Counted from the first letter of the stretch, positions 1-8,346 are shown. The stretch: DNA of 64,000 nt from Sphingomonas abaci (GCF_014199625.1 NZ_JACHNY010000011.1:21475-85474); one strand, 5' to 3'. Notes: generated by a model from the letters alone, not told the origin. Numbers and translations: made by a program.

Positions 1-1
1 C

Positions 2-790
2 GAAGGCCTGGTCCACGTTTCGGAAATGTCCTGGACCAAGAAGAACGTCCATCCGGGCAAGATCGTCTCGACCTCGCAGGAGGTCGATGTGGTGGTGCTC
101 GAGGTCGACAGCGACAAGCGTCGCATCTCGCTGGGCCTGAAGCAGGCGCAGGCCAATCCGTGGGAGGCGTTCGCCGCCGCGCACCCGATCGGCTCGACCG
201 TCGAGGGCGAAGTCAAGAACGCGACCGAGTTCGGCCTGTTCATCGGCTTGGACAACGATGTCGACGGCATGGTCCACATGTCGGACATCGCCTGGGGCGT
301 GTCGGGCGAGGATGCGCTGGCGCTGCATCGCAAGGGCGAGACCGTCCAGGCGATCGTGCTCGACATCGACGCGGAGAAGGAGCGCATCAGCCTCGGCATG
401 AAGCAGCTCGAGCGTGGCGGCCCGTCGGTCGGCGCGGCCACCGGCGGCAGCAACCTGGGCAAGAACCAGGTCGTCACCGTCACCGTGCTCGAAGTGCGCG
501 ACGCGGGCCTTGAAGTGCAGCAGGGTGACGACGGCGTGACCGGCTTCATCAAGCGCACCGATCTCGGCCGCGACCGTGACGAGCAGCGTCCGGAGCGGTT
601 CCAGGTCGGCCAGAAGCTCGACGCGATGGTCACCGGCTTCGATCGTTCGAAGAAGCCGACCTTCTCGGTCAAGGCGATGCAGATCGCCGAGGAGAAGCAG
701 GCCGTGGCGCAGTACGGCTCGTCCGACTCGGGCGCTTCGCTCGGTGACATCCTGGGCGCCGCGCTGAAGGCCCAGAGCGAAAAGAAGTAA
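2..790 (+). CDS. rpsA: 30S ribosomal protein S1, 3' part (runs in from before the window)
   Basis: This is the C-terminal part of ribosomal protein S1, which binds mRNA and helps the 30S subunit load structured or leaderless messages. The frame is open from base 2, and the first residues (EGLVHVSEMSWTKK) already lie inside an S1 repeat, so the true start is upstream of the window. At least two more OB-fold S1 repeats follow, with the repeated patterns GLFIGLDNDVDGMVHMSDI and RISLGLKQ / RISLGMKQ, then a more divergent last repeat (VTGFIKRTDLGRD). The tail is lysine-rich and ends in KAQSEKK. A strong terminator lies 13 bp after the stop. ihfB comes next, which is the usual rpsA-ihfB order in proteobacteria. 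The identification is secure; only the 5' end is missing. Confidence 0.96.
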   Translation, partial: EGLVHVSEMSWTKKNVHPGKIVSTSQEVDVVVLEVDSDKRRISLGLKQAQANPWEAFAAAHPIGSTVEGEVKNATEFGLFIGLDNDVDGMVHMSDIAWGVSGEDALALHRKGETVQAIVLDIDAEKERISLGMKQLERGGPSVGAATGGSNLGKNQVVTVTVLEVRDAGLEVQQGDDGVTGFIKRTDLGRDRDEQRPERFQVGQKLDAMVTGFDRSKKPTFSVKAMQIAEEKQAVAQYGSSDSGASLGDILGAALKAQSEKK

Positions 791-802
791 GCCAACAGGA
801 AA

Positions 803-830
803 GGGCCGGAGCGACGCTCCGGCCCTTTTT
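803..830 (+). terminator. Rho-independent terminator of rpsA
   Basis: A perfect 10-bp stem (GGGCCGGAGC with GCTCCGGCCC) closes a GAC loop and is followed directly by five T residues. It lies 13 bp after the rpsA stop codon and separates rpsA from ihfB, so ihfB probably has its own promoter between 831 and 942. Confidence 0.93.
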
Positions 831-852
831 GGTACAAGTCCGTGTCATTTCT

Positions 853-885
853 CCCAATTTCTTCGCGCCTTGCCGCCAAATTGGG
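853..885. repeat. inverted repeat in the ihfB leader
   Basis: CCCAATTT (853-860) and AAATTGGG (878-885) are perfect 8-bp inverted arms 17 bp apart, upstream of ihfB and after the rpsA terminator. It could be an operator or an RNA hairpin in the ihfB leader. Nothing in the sequence decides between these. Confidence 0.45.
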
Positions 886-942
886 CTTCTCTCCGCAGAA
901 TTAACCTGTATTAGGAACGGACCGTCATCTTCGGGGGATAGA

Positions 943-1221
943 ATGATTAGGTCCGAACTGGTTCAGAAGGTCGCAGACGAAAACCCCACGCTCAGCCCCA
1001 AGGAAGTCGAAGCCATCGTGGCGACCTTCTTCGGCGAGATCACCGAGCGCCTCGCGGCCGGCGGCCGCGTCGAGATCCGCGGCTTCGGCGCCTTCTCCAC
1101 CCGCGCCCGCGACGCCCGCACCGGCCGCAACCCGCGCACCGGCGAGACGGTGGATGTCGAGGCCAAGCGAGTCCCCTATTTCAAGCCCGGCAAGGAAATG
1201 CGCGCCAAGCTCAACGTCTGA
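943..1221 (+). CDS. ihfB: integration host factor subunit beta
   Basis: This is the beta subunit of IHF, a heterodimeric nucleoid protein that bends DNA sharply at specific sites in replication, recombination and sigma-54 promoters. The product is 92 aa, the normal size for the HU/IHF family. It shows the beta-ribbon arm signature GFGAFSTRARDARTGRNPRTGE, with the conserved proline that intercalates into DNA, and the C-terminal PYFKPGKEMRAKL. The start MIRSELVQKV is chosen because GGGGGA lies 5-10 bp before this ATG; an in-frame GTG/ATG at 829 would add a tail foreign to the family. IHF-alpha is not in this window. Confidence 0.95.
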   Translation: MIRSELVQKVADENPTLSPKEVEAIVATFFGEITERLAAGGRVEIRGFGAFSTRARDARTGRNPRTGETVDVEAKRVPYFKPGKEMRAKLNV

Positions 1222-1332
1222 ACGGCGGCCGGCCCCGCGGCGTGTCCGGCCTGGCCATTCCGGACTTGATCGAACCGGTCCAGTCACCGGACTTGACGCC
1301 GGCGCCGGCTTCAGGCTTCACGCGCGACGTGG

Positions 1333-1416
1333 GCGGACGTGGCGAAATCGGTAGACGCAGCCGACTTAAAATCGGCTTCCTTCGGAGTGCGGGTTCGAGT
1401 CCCGCCGTCCGCACCA
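1333..1416 (+). tRNA. tRNA-Leu(UAA)
   Basis: The acceptor arm GCGGACG pairs with CGTCCGC (1406-1412), followed by discriminator A and an encoded CCA (1414-1416). The anticodon stem GCCGA/TCGGC encloses the loop CTTAAAA with anticodon TAA at 1367-1369. The T arm contains GGTTCGAGTCC. A long variable region marks it as a class II tRNA, as expected for leucine. It reads UUA (and UUG by wobble), rare codons in this GC-rich genome. Confidence 0.96.
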
Positions 1417-1430
1417 CCGCCCTTCTCACC

Positions 1431-2858
1431 TTGCTCCCGGCGCTGCTGCTGCCCGCCGGCTGCCAGCGGCGGCCCGATCGCGGGCCTGTGGTGGTCAGCG
1501 CCATCGGCGGACCGCCGCGCTATGCGACCGGCTTCTCGCCCCGTGCCGACCTGCCGTCGCGGCTGCTGCTCGATTCGACCGCACAGGGGCTGGTTCGCTT
1601 CGACGCCGCCGGGCAGATCGAGCCGGGACTGGCCGAGCGTTGGACGGTCATCGACAATGGCGGCAGCTATATCTTCCGCCTCCGCGACGCCCGCTGGGCG
1701 GATGGCGCGCCCGTCACCGCCGAGCAGGTGGTGCGCCTGCTCGAACGTCGGCTGAGCCCACGAGCGCGGAACCCGCTCGCCCCCTTCCTGACCGCGATCG
1801 ACGAGATCGTGGTGATGACGCCGCAAGTCATCGAGGTCCGGCTGAAGCGCCCGCGTCCCGACCTGCTCAAGCTGTTCGCCCAGCCGGAAATGGCGTTGCT
1901 GCGCCTCGATCCACCCGCCGGCAGCGGGCCGTTCCGCATCGCCGAACGCAGCGTGTCGCCGCTGCTGCGCCCCGCCTTCGATCCCGGCATCGCCGATCCC
2001 GACGACCAGCGCGAGCGCGAGCCGGAGGAAAACGTACGGCTGATCGGCGAGCGCGCCTCCGCTGCGATCCTGCGCTTCGCGCGCGGCAAGTCCGATTTGG
2101 TCAGTGGTGGCACCATCGCCGACTGGCCGTTGCTGGCGCTGGCGGAACTGCCGCGCGGGGCGCTGCGTCTTGATCCGGCGGCGGGCCTCTTCGGCCTGGC
2201 CATCGCCACTCGCACCGGCTTCCTGGCCGATCCCGCCAATCGCGCGGCCTTGTCGGCGGCGATCGATCGCGGCGCCCTGGTCGCGGCGATCGCGCCGGGC
2301 TGGGAAGCGACCGACCGGCTGTTGCCGGACACGCTCGACTCCGCCGCGCCGCCGCAAATCCCCGACTGGTCGCTGCTGACCATCGACCAGCGCCGCGAGC
2401 TGGCCCGCGGTCGCGTCGCGGCCTGGAGCGGTGGCCCTGTCTCGCTGTCCCTCGCCCTGCCCGCCGGCCCCGGCGGCACCCTGTTGTTCGGGCAGCTCGC
2501 CGCCGCGCTGCGCGCCATCGGCATCGAGTCCCGCCGTGTCGGCCCCGATTCGCCCGCCGACCTGCGGCTGATCGACCGGGTCGCGCCCTATGACAGCGCC
2601 CGCTGGTATCTCGCCAACGCCTGCGCGCCGTGCAGCGACGACGCCTCCGCCCTGCTGGAGTCCGGTCGCGACGCCCCGACGCTCCGCCTGCGGTCGCAGC
2701 GCATCGCCGAGGCGGACGCCGCGCTCAACCGCGACACCGCCTTCATCCCGCTGGCCCGCCCCTTACGCTGGTCGCTGGTCGCCACCCGGTTGGCGGCGTG
2801 GCAGGCCAATGCCCGAGCGTGGCATCCGTTGAATCGGCTGCGCGCCGATCCCAATTAG
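1431..2858 (+). CDS. ABC transporter substrate-binding lipoprotein (SBP_bac_5 type)
   Basis: This looks like a family 5 (peptide/nickel-type) periplasmic binding protein of about 475 aa. Family features include RLLLDSTAQGLVRFDAAGQI, an ERWTVIDNGGSYIFRLRDARWADG segment typical of the first lobe, and KRPRPDLLKLFAQPE. A lipobox (LLPAGC) sits at the N terminus, so the mature protein is probably membrane-anchored. The start is a real problem: the reading frame is open back through the whole tRNA-Leu gene, and the only ATG/GTG/TTG codon between the tRNA 3' end and the lipobox is TTG at 1431. That leaves a signal sequence of only about 10 residues with no basic n-region. No permease or ATPase genes are nearby, so it is an orphan binding protein. 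Function beyond solute binding is unknown. Confidence 0.72.
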   Translation: MLPALLLPAGCQRRPDRGPVVVSAIGGPPRYATGFSPRADLPSRLLLDSTAQGLVRFDAAGQIEPGLAERWTVIDNGGSYIFRLRDARWADGAPVTAEQVVRLLERRLSPRARNPLAPFLTAIDEIVVMTPQVIEVRLKRPRPDLLKLFAQPEMALLRLDPPAGSGPFRIAERSVSPLLRPAFDPGIADPDDQREREPEENVRLIGERASAAILRFARGKSDLVSGGTIADWPLLALAELPRGALRLDPAAGLFGLAIATRTGFLADPANRAALSAAIDRGALVAAIAPGWEATDRLLPDTLDSAAPPQIPDWSLLTIDQRRELARGRVAAWSGGPVSLSLALPAGPGGTLLFGQLAAALRAIGIESRRVGPDSPADLRLIDRVAPYDSARWYLANACAPCSDDASALLESGRDAPTLRLRSQRIAEADAALNRDTAFIPLARPLRWSLVATRLAAWQANARAWHPLNRLRADPN

Positions 2859-2863
2859 GGATC

Positions 2864-3280
2864 ATGACCACCACACGGATCGACCCCACGATCTTCGATG
2901 CCCTGCCGCTCGGCCGCGACCCCGTTTCGGTGCGTCGCCGGATCGAGGCGATGGAGAGGCTGCTGGAGCGCAGCTTCACCCTTCCCGGCACCAACCGGCC
3001 CGTCGGCCTCGATTTCATCGTCGGCCTGGTGCCGGTGGTGGGCGATGCGATCACCGCCCTGATGGGCAGCTATATCGTCTGGGAAGCGCGCAATCTGGGC
3101 CTGTCGAAATGGCAGCTGGCGCGGATGATGGGCAATGTCGGTTTCGACGCGGCGCTGGGTCTGATCCCGTTCGTCGGCGACGCGGCGGACTTCTTCTTCC
3201 GCTCCAACACGCGCAACCTGCGGATCATCCGTCGCCATCTCGATCGCCACCATCCCGGCGCGACCGTGATCGAGGGATGA
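2864..3280 (+). CDS. DUF4112 domain-containing membrane protein
   Basis: This is a 138-aa protein that matches the DUF4112 pattern: a charged N terminus (SVRRRIEAMERLLER), then GLDFIVGLVPVVGDAITALMGSYIVWEA, and a second similar hydrophobic hairpin GFDAALGLIPFVGDAADFFFRSN. The duplicated G-x-[IV]-P-[VF]-[VI]-G-D motif is the family hallmark. The tail is basic (LRIIRRHLDRHH). Two short membrane-associated segments are likely. The family's role is unknown. It starts 5 bp after the upstream stop, so it may be co-transcribed with the binding protein. ATG 2864 is the only start that gives a family-like N terminus. Confidence 0.82.
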   Translation: MTTTRIDPTIFDALPLGRDPVSVRRRIEAMERLLERSFTLPGTNRPVGLDFIVGLVPVVGDAITALMGSYIVWEARNLGLSKWQLARMMGNVGFDAALGLIPFVGDAADFFFRSNTRNLRIIRRHLDRHHPGATVIEG

Positions 3281-3365
3281 GCGGCTGGGGCGGCGATAGC
3301 TGCCCTACCCCTGCGCAAAGCATCGCTCGATTGTCGCGGCCCCGCCGAACCGCCATCTGGGATGC

Positions 3366-4157
3366 ATGGCAACTCTGCTCGATCCCCATAATCGCGGCCG
3401 CGTGATCCTGGTCGGCGCGGGTCCCGGCGACCCGGGCCTGCTCACAATCCGCGCCGTCGAAGCGCTGAAGGCGGCGGATGTCGTCGTGCATGACGGGTTG
3501 ATCGACCCGCGCGTGCTCGACATCGCCCCCACCACCGCGCAGCGTATTTCGGTCGCGAAGCGGCGCGCGCAACACACGCTGCCGCAGGAGGCGATCAATG
3601 CCCTGATCGTCGCGCATGTCCGCACCGGCAGCCTGGTCGTGCGCCTGAAGGGCGGCGATCCCTTTATCTTCGGGCGCGGCGGCGAGGAAGTGGAGGCGGT
3701 GCGCGCCGCCGGCCTGCCGGTCGAGGTGATCCCCGGCGTGTCGGCCGCGCTCGGCTGCGCGGCCGAGGCGATGTTGCCGCTGACCCACCGCGACCACAGC
3801 TCGGCGGTCAGTTTTGTCGCCGGCCAGTGCAAGGGCCTGTCGGAACAGGACTGGTCGGGTTTGGCCGGGCAAGGCCGCACCCTGGTCATCTATATGGGCG
3901 TCGCGACAGCGGCGGCGATCGCCGACAAGCTGATGGCGGACGGGGTCGCCCCCGACATGCCGGTCGCGGTGCTGGAGCGCGGTACCCAGCCGGGCCACCG
4001 CGCGATCCGCACCCTGCTCGCCGATCTCGGCGCGATGGTGGAACGCGAGCGCGTCGGCAGCCCGGCGATCATCGTCGTCGGCGAGGTCGTGCTGCTGTCG
4101 GATGCCGAGGACAAGCTGGCCCGTTGGGCGCGAATCGCCGAGGAGAGCGCGGCATGA
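3366..4157 (+). CDS. cobA: uroporphyrinogen-III C-methyltransferase (SUMT)
   Basis: It methylates uroporphyrinogen III at C2 and C7 using S-adenosylmethionine to give precorrin-2, the entry to siroheme. The 263-aa product shows the SUMT signatures VGAGPGDPGLLTIRA (residues 16-30), VRLKGGDPFIFGRGGEE, and VIPGVSAALG. It corresponds to the C-terminal half of E. coli CysG; the dehydrogenase/ferrochelatase half is not fused here and is not in the window. It heads a run of five overlapping genes that ends in cysH. The obvious job is siroheme supply for the sulfite reductase two genes downstream. The stop overlaps the next start (ATGA). Confidence 0.93.
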   Translation: MATLLDPHNRGRVILVGAGPGDPGLLTIRAVEALKAADVVVHDGLIDPRVLDIAPTTAQRISVAKRRAQHTLPQEAINALIVAHVRTGSLVVRLKGGDPFIFGRGGEEVEAVRAAGLPVEVIPGVSAALGCAAEAMLPLTHRDHSSAVSFVAGQCKGLSEQDWSGLAGQGRTLVIYMGVATAAAIADKLMADGVAPDMPVAVLERGTQPGHRAIRTLLADLGAMVERERVGSPAIIVVGEVVLLSDAEDKLARWARIAEESAA

Positions 4158-4450
4158 AGTTGCTGACCGGCAACGACCTCGCCAGCGGCGACGTGACCTG
4201 GTGGACCGGCAGCGGCTGGTCGCGCCATATCGAGGAGGCGGTCGATGTCGGCGCGGAGGGCGAAGCGATCGCCCGTGCCGAGGAAGGCGCTCGCCGCGTC
4301 AACGTGCCCTACGTCATCGATGCGACCGCCACCGCGGACGGCCCACGTCCCGCGCATATCAAGGACCGGATCCGCGCGCTCGGCCCCACCGTTCGCCCCG
4401 ACCTGACCCTCAAGCCCGCCGACCCCCAGGCCGGCCATTGGGTGATCTGA
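4154..4450 (+). CDS. DUF2849 domain-containing protein
   Basis: This is a 98-aa soluble protein with the DUF2849 pattern: GDVTWWTGSGWSRHIEEAV near the N terminus, an acidic middle, and VPYVIDATATADGPRPAHIKDRIRALGPTVRPDL toward the C terminus. It starts inside the cobA stop codon (ATGA) and ends 1 bp before cysI, so translation is probably coupled. The family is found between siroheme and sulfite reductase genes in alphaproteobacteria, which suggests a small accessory role in sulfite reduction. The biochemical function is not established. Confidence 0.85.
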   Translation: MKLLTGNDLASGDVTWWTGSGWSRHIEEAVDVGAEGEAIARAEEGARRVNVPYVIDATATADGPRPAHIKDRIRALGPTVRPDLTLKPADPQAGHWVI

Positions 4451-4451
4451 C

Positions 4452-6077
4452 ATGTATCGTTACGACCAATATGACCAGGCGATCGTCGATGCGCGCGTCG
4501 ACGAGTTCCGCGACCAGGTCCGACGCCGGTTGGCGGGGCAGTTGACCGAGGATCAGTTCAAGCCGCTCAGGCTGATGAACGGCCTCTATCTCCAGCTCCA
4601 CGCCTATATGCTGCGCGTCGCCATCCCCTATGGCACGCTCGACTCGCGCCAGTTGCGCACGCTGGCGGGGATCGCGCGCGAGTTCGACCGGGGCTATGGC
4701 CACTTCACCACGCGCCAGAACCTCCAGTTCAACTGGATCAAGCTGGAGGATACGCCGACGATCCTGGAGCGGCTGGCCAAGGTCGAGATGCACGCCATCC
4801 AGACCAGCGGCAATTGCATCCGCAACATTTCGTCCGATCAGTTCGCCGGCGCGGCGGCGGACGAGGTGACCGATCCCCGCCCCTGGGCGGAGCTGCTGCG
4901 GCAATGGTCGACCTTCCATCCCGAATTCAGCTACCTGCCGCGCAAGTTCAAGATCGCGGTGATCGCGGCGAACGAGGATCGCGCGGCGATGCGGCTGCAC
5001 GATATCGGCATCCAGCTGGTCGAGCAGGATGGCGCGGTCGGCGCGCGCATCTATGCCGGCGGCGGCATGGGCCGCACGCCGATGATCGCGCCGCTGATCC
5101 GCGACTTCGTCCCTGTCGACGACCTGATGAGCTATCTGGAAGCGGCGCTGCGTGTCTACAATCGCTACGGCCGGCGCGACAACATCTACAAGGCGCGGAT
5201 CAAGATCCTGGTCCATGAGATCGGCGCGGACGAGTATCGCCGCCAGGTCGAGGAGGAGTTCGTCGCGGTCAAGCAGCTCGGGATAGACCCGCCGCGCGCC
5301 GAGCTGGAGCGCATCCAGGCGATGTTCGCCGCCCCCGCCTTCTCGGCCGACGCCCCCGAGGCGATCGATCGCAGCGATCCGGATTTTGCGGTCTGGCTCG
5401 ATCAGAATGTCGCCGCGCACAAGCAGCCAGGCCATGCGATCGTCACGATCAGCCTGAAGTCGATCGGCGGCATCCCCGGCGACGCCTCGGCCGATCAGAT
5501 GGACCTGGTCGCCGACTTGGCCGAGCGCTACAGCTTCGACGAGCTGCGCGTCACGCACGCGCAGAACCTGGTCCTGCCGCATGTCCGCAAGGCCGACCTG
5601 CCCGCCATCTGGACGCGCTTGCGCGAGGCGGGGCTGGCGGAGGCCAATCTCGATCTGGTGACGGACATCATCGCCTGCCCCGGCCTGGACTATTGCAGCC
5701 TGGCCAATGCCCGCTCGATCCCGCTGGCGCAGAAGCTGGCGGTGCGGCTCGCGCCGCGCCAGCACGACCTGGGCGAGCTGAAGGTGAAGATCTCCGGCTG
5801 CATCAACGCCTGCGGCCATCACCATGCCGGCCATATCGGCATCCTTGGCGTGGATAAGAAGGGTGTGGAGAACTACCAGCTCTCCTTCGGAGGTTCGGGG
5901 GCGGAGGATGTGTCGCTCGGCAAGATCACCGGCCCCGGCTTTGACGAGGACGGGGTGGTCGACGCGGTCGACCGCGCCACTTGCACCTATGTCGAATTGC
6001 GGCAGGCGGGCGAGCGCTTCCTCGACACCTATCGCCGCGTGGGGATGCAGCCGTTCAAGGAGGCGATCTATGGGTGA
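4452..6077 (+). CDS. cysI: nitrite/sulfite reductase, siroheme [4Fe-4S] subunit
   Basis: The protein reduces sulfite to sulfide (or nitrite to ammonia) at a coupled siroheme-[4Fe-4S] centre. The 541-aa length fits the ferredoxin-like reductase family. The cofactor cysteines are visible as C409-x5-C415 (in CPGLDYCSLANARS) and C450-x3-C454 (in CINACGHHHAGHIG). N-terminal substrate-binding features include YGHFTTRQNLQFNWI and QTSGNCIRN. The flanking cobA and cysH genes make assimilatory sulfite reduction much more likely than nitrite reduction. No flavoprotein partner (cysJ) is present here, so electrons may come from ferredoxin or a distant reductase. It overlaps the next gene by 8 bp. Confidence 0.92.
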   Translation: MYRYDQYDQAIVDARVDEFRDQVRRRLAGQLTEDQFKPLRLMNGLYLQLHAYMLRVAIPYGTLDSRQLRTLAGIAREFDRGYGHFTTRQNLQFNWIKLEDTPTILERLAKVEMHAIQTSGNCIRNISSDQFAGAAADEVTDPRPWAELLRQWSTFHPEFSYLPRKFKIAVIAANEDRAAMRLHDIGIQLVEQDGAVGARIYAGGGMGRTPMIAPLIRDFVPVDDLMSYLEAALRVYNRYGRRDNIYKARIKILVHEIGADEYRRQVEEEFVAVKQLGIDPPRAELERIQAMFAAPAFSADAPEAIDRSDPDFAVWLDQNVAAHKQPGHAIVTISLKSIGGIPGDASADQMDLVADLAERYSFDELRVTHAQNLVLPHVRKADLPAIWTRLREAGLAEANLDLVTDIIACPGLDYCSLANARSIPLAQKLAVRLAPRQHDLGELKVKISGCINACGHHHAGHIGILGVDKKGVENYQLSFGGSGAEDVSLGKITGPGFDEDGVVDAVDRATCTYVELRQAGERFLDTYRRVGMQPFKEAIYG

Positions 6078-6528
6078 TCTCGACCGCGCGTCGATCGGCG
6101 GCGAGCCGCTGCTCCGCTTCCGCGACGACGAGCCGCATGACGAGCCGGCGGTGACGCTCGATTCCTTTCTGGCCGAACAGACCAACGCCACGGCCGTCCG
6201 GCTCGAGGCGGGCGAGGATGCCCGTGCGCTGCTGCCGCACCTCGACCGGCTGGCGCTGATCGAGGTGAGCTTCCCCACCTTCCGCGACGGGCGCGGCTAT
6301 TCGGCCGGTCGCATCCTGCGCGAGGCGGGCTATGCCGGCGAACTCCGCGCGGCGGGCGACGTACTGGTCGACCAGTTGCCGTTGATGCGGCGTTGCGGCT
6401 TCGACAGCTTCGCGCCGGAAACGGAGATCGACGCCGCGACGCTGCGCGCCAGCCTGGACCGCTATGGCGACCACTACCAGGCGGCCGCCGACCCGGTGGT
6501 GCCGGTCTGGAGGAAGCGCCATGGGTGA
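6070..6528 (+). CDS. DUF934 domain-containing protein
   Basis: This is a 152-aa protein of the DUF934 family, recognised by IEVSFPTFRDGRGYSAGRILREAGYAGELRAAGDVLVDQL and RCGFDSFAPETEIDAATLRASL. The family almost always sits between cysI and cysH in alpha- and betaproteobacteria, as here, and is sometimes described as an oxidoreductase-like partner of sulfite reductase. No redox motif is visible. It starts 8 bp before the cysI stop and overlaps the cysH start by 8 bp, so the three are translationally coupled. Confidence 0.88.
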   Translation: MGDLDRASIGGEPLLRFRDDEPHDEPAVTLDSFLAEQTNATAVRLEAGEDARALLPHLDRLALIEVSFPTFRDGRGYSAGRILREAGYAGELRAAGDVLVDQLPLMRRCGFDSFAPETEIDAATLRASLDRYGDHYQAAADPVVPVWRKRHG

Positions 6529-7279
6529 GGCCGCGCGCGATCTCGACCTGATCGATGTCCGCCCTGCCTTCACCGCAGCGGACGCGGCGGCGATGCAGGC
6601 GCGCTTCGCCGGCGTGCCCGCCCCTGACATGCTGCGCGAATTGATCACGGGCGAACTGTCGGGGCGAATCGCCTCCGTCTCGTCCTTCGGTGCGGAGTCG
6701 GCGGTGCTGCTGCACATGGTGGCAAGCATCGATGCGGACGTGCCGGTGATCTTCACCAACACGCAGAAGATGTTCGGCGAGACGCTGGCATATCGCGACG
6801 AACTGTCCGAGCGGCTGGGCCTGACCGACCTGCGTGTTTTCCGTCCGGACCCCCGTCTCCTCCGGCTGAAGGACGACAAGGGGTTGCGCTGGTCCTATGA
6901 CCCGGATGGCTGCTGCGAAATCCGCAAGGTCGAGCCGCTGCGCCGCGCGCTGGCCCCCTTCTCCGCCTGGATCTCGGGGCGCAAGGGCTTCCAGGCCGGC
7001 ACGCGCCAGGCGCTGCCCCGCTTCGAGGTCGAGGACGGGCGGCTGAAGATCAATCCGCTCGCCGACTGGCCGAAGGCCGATCTCGAAGCCTATTTCGTGG
7101 CGCATGAACTGCCGCGCCATCCGTTGGAGGCGCAGGGCTATCTGTCGATCGGCTGCGCGCCCTGCACGTCGCGTGTGCAGCCGGGCGAAGACCCGCGCGC
7201 GGGGCGCTGGCGCGGCTGGGATAAGGTGGAATGCGGCATCCACCAGGCGGTAACGCCCGGCGAGGACCCGATTTTCTGA
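6521..7279 (+). CDS. cysH: assimilatory APS/PAPS reductase, iron-sulfur (APS) type
   Basis: It reduces activated sulfate to sulfite using thioredoxin or a similar thiol. The 252-aa protein has the PP-loop-like SVSSFGAESAVLLHMV near residues 52-67, the catalytic cysteine in ECGIH (C238), and the [4Fe-4S] ligands C131-C132 and C212-x2-C215. The CC-x80-CxxC arrangement is the mark of enzymes that use adenylyl sulfate (APS) directly; the E. coli PAPS reductase lacks it. The start ATG 6521 follows GGAGG at 6509-6513 within the end of the upstream gene. It is the last gene of the sulfur operon. The sulfurylase (cysDN) genes are not in the window. Confidence 0.93.
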   Translation: MGEAARDLDLIDVRPAFTAADAAAMQARFAGVPAPDMLRELITGELSGRIASVSSFGAESAVLLHMVASIDADVPVIFTNTQKMFGETLAYRDELSERLGLTDLRVFRPDPRLLRLKDDKGLRWSYDPDGCCEIRKVEPLRRALAPFSAWISGRKGFQAGTRQALPRFEVEDGRLKINPLADWPKADLEAYFVAHELPRHPLEAQGYLSIGCAPCTSRVQPGEDPRAGRWRGWDKVECGIHQAVTPGEDPIF

Positions 7280-7350
7280 CTGCGCTGCTCTAAGTTACTG
7301 AACCCGCGACACGCCTGCCCGTTGCCGCCTCGACAACAGGAGACGGCATA

Positions 7351-8346
7351 ATGACGGATCGGGATTTTTCGCGGCGTGACATGATGGCGGGTACCGCGGC
7401 GGGGCTGGCCGTCGCCGGCATCGCCGCACCGGCGGCGGCGCAGCGCGCCAAGTCGGCGGCAGGGGCAGCGCTGCCCGACCCACGCACCCGCTATCCGCGC
7501 CCGCCCTTCGACACGGCGATGCAGCCCTTCCCCGGCCTTGCCGGCAAGATGACGCCGCGCCCCGATCATGGCGAAACCAGCTATGTCGGCTCGGGCCGGC
7601 TCACCGGCCGGCGAGCGCTGGTGACGGGCGGCGATTCGGGCATCGGCCGCGCCGCCGCCATCGCCTTCGCGCGCGAGGGTGCGGATGTGGCGATCAGCTA
7701 CCTGCCGGCGGAGGAAGCCGACGCGCGCGAGGTGATCGCCCTGATCCGCCAGGCCGGGCGCACGGCGCTGGGGCTGCCCGGCGACATCCGCGACGAGCGC
7801 TGGTGCAACCGCATGGTCGCGCAGACCGTGCGCGAGCTGGGCGGCCTCGACCTGCTGGTCAACAATGCCGGCCGCCAGCAGCAGCGGCAAGCGCTCGCCG
7901 ACCTGTCGTCGGAGGATTTCGACGCGACGATGAAGACCAACCTCTATGCGATGTTCTGGATCACCAAGGCAGCGCTGCCGCATCTGCCGGCCGGGGCGTC
8001 GATCATCCAGACGACCTCCGAACAGGCTTACGACCCGTCCGCCAATCTGGTCGACTATGCCATGACGAAGGCGGCGATGATGAACTTCACCAAGTCGCTG
8101 GCCAAGCAGCTCGGGCCCAAGGGCATCCGCGTCAACGGCGTGGCGCCGGGGCCGATCTGGACGCCGCTCCAGGTCGCAGGCGGCGCGACGGCGGAGAAAT
8201 TGCGCGAGTTCGGCGGCGACACGTCGCTGGGCCGACCGGGCCAGCCGGTCGAGCTGGGGTCGATCTTCGTCCAGCTCGCCGCCAATGACGCCACCTTCTC
8301 GACCGGTCAGGTCTATGGCGCCGCTGGCGGGACGGGGCAGCCATAG
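7351..8346 (+). CDS. SDR family oxidoreductase with Tat signal
   Basis: This is a 331-aa short-chain dehydrogenase/reductase. After a twin-arginine signal (SRRDMMAGTAAGLAVAGIAAPAAAQ, residues 7-31) comes a linker with PFPGLAGKMTPRPDHGE, then the Rossmann motif TGGDSGIGRAAAIAFAREGADV, the NNAG motif and the catalytic Tyr/Lys in YAMTKAA. The long N-terminal linker before the fold is typical of the YhdF/YhxC/GsiB-adjacent group of SDRs linked with general stress. Tat export suggests that it folds in the cytoplasm and works in the periplasm with a bound NAD(P). The substrate is unknown. AGGAG at 7338-7342 supports the ATG. It appears monocistronic. Confidence 0.88.
   Translation: MTDRDFSRRDMMAGTAAGLAVAGIAAPAAAQRAKSAAGAALPDPRTRYPRPPFDTAMQPFPGLAGKMTPRPDHGETSYVGSGRLTGRRALVTGGDSGIGRAAAIAFAREGADVAISYLPAEEADAREVIALIRQAGRTALGLPGDIRDERWCNRMVAQTVRELGGLDLLVNNAGRQQQRQALADLSSEDFDATMKTNLYAMFWITKAALPHLPAGASIIQTTSEQAYDPSANLVDYAMTKAAMMNFTKSLAKQLGPKGIRVNGVAPGPIWTPLQVAGGATAEKLREFGGDTSLGRPGQPVELGSIFVQLAANDATFSTGQVYGAAGGTGQP

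Noticed and set aside
853..885. ihfB leader inverted repeat as a riboswitch
   Set aside because: Only one pair of arms 17 bp apart is present; there is no aptamer-like conserved structure or alternative terminator.
4410..6278. Long minus-strand open frame of more than 600 codons opposite cysI
   Set aside because: It is antisense to a clear sulfite reductase with cofactor cysteines. The protein would be a low-complexity Arg/Ala/Asp/Gln sequence with no motif, typical of shadow frames in GC-rich DNA.
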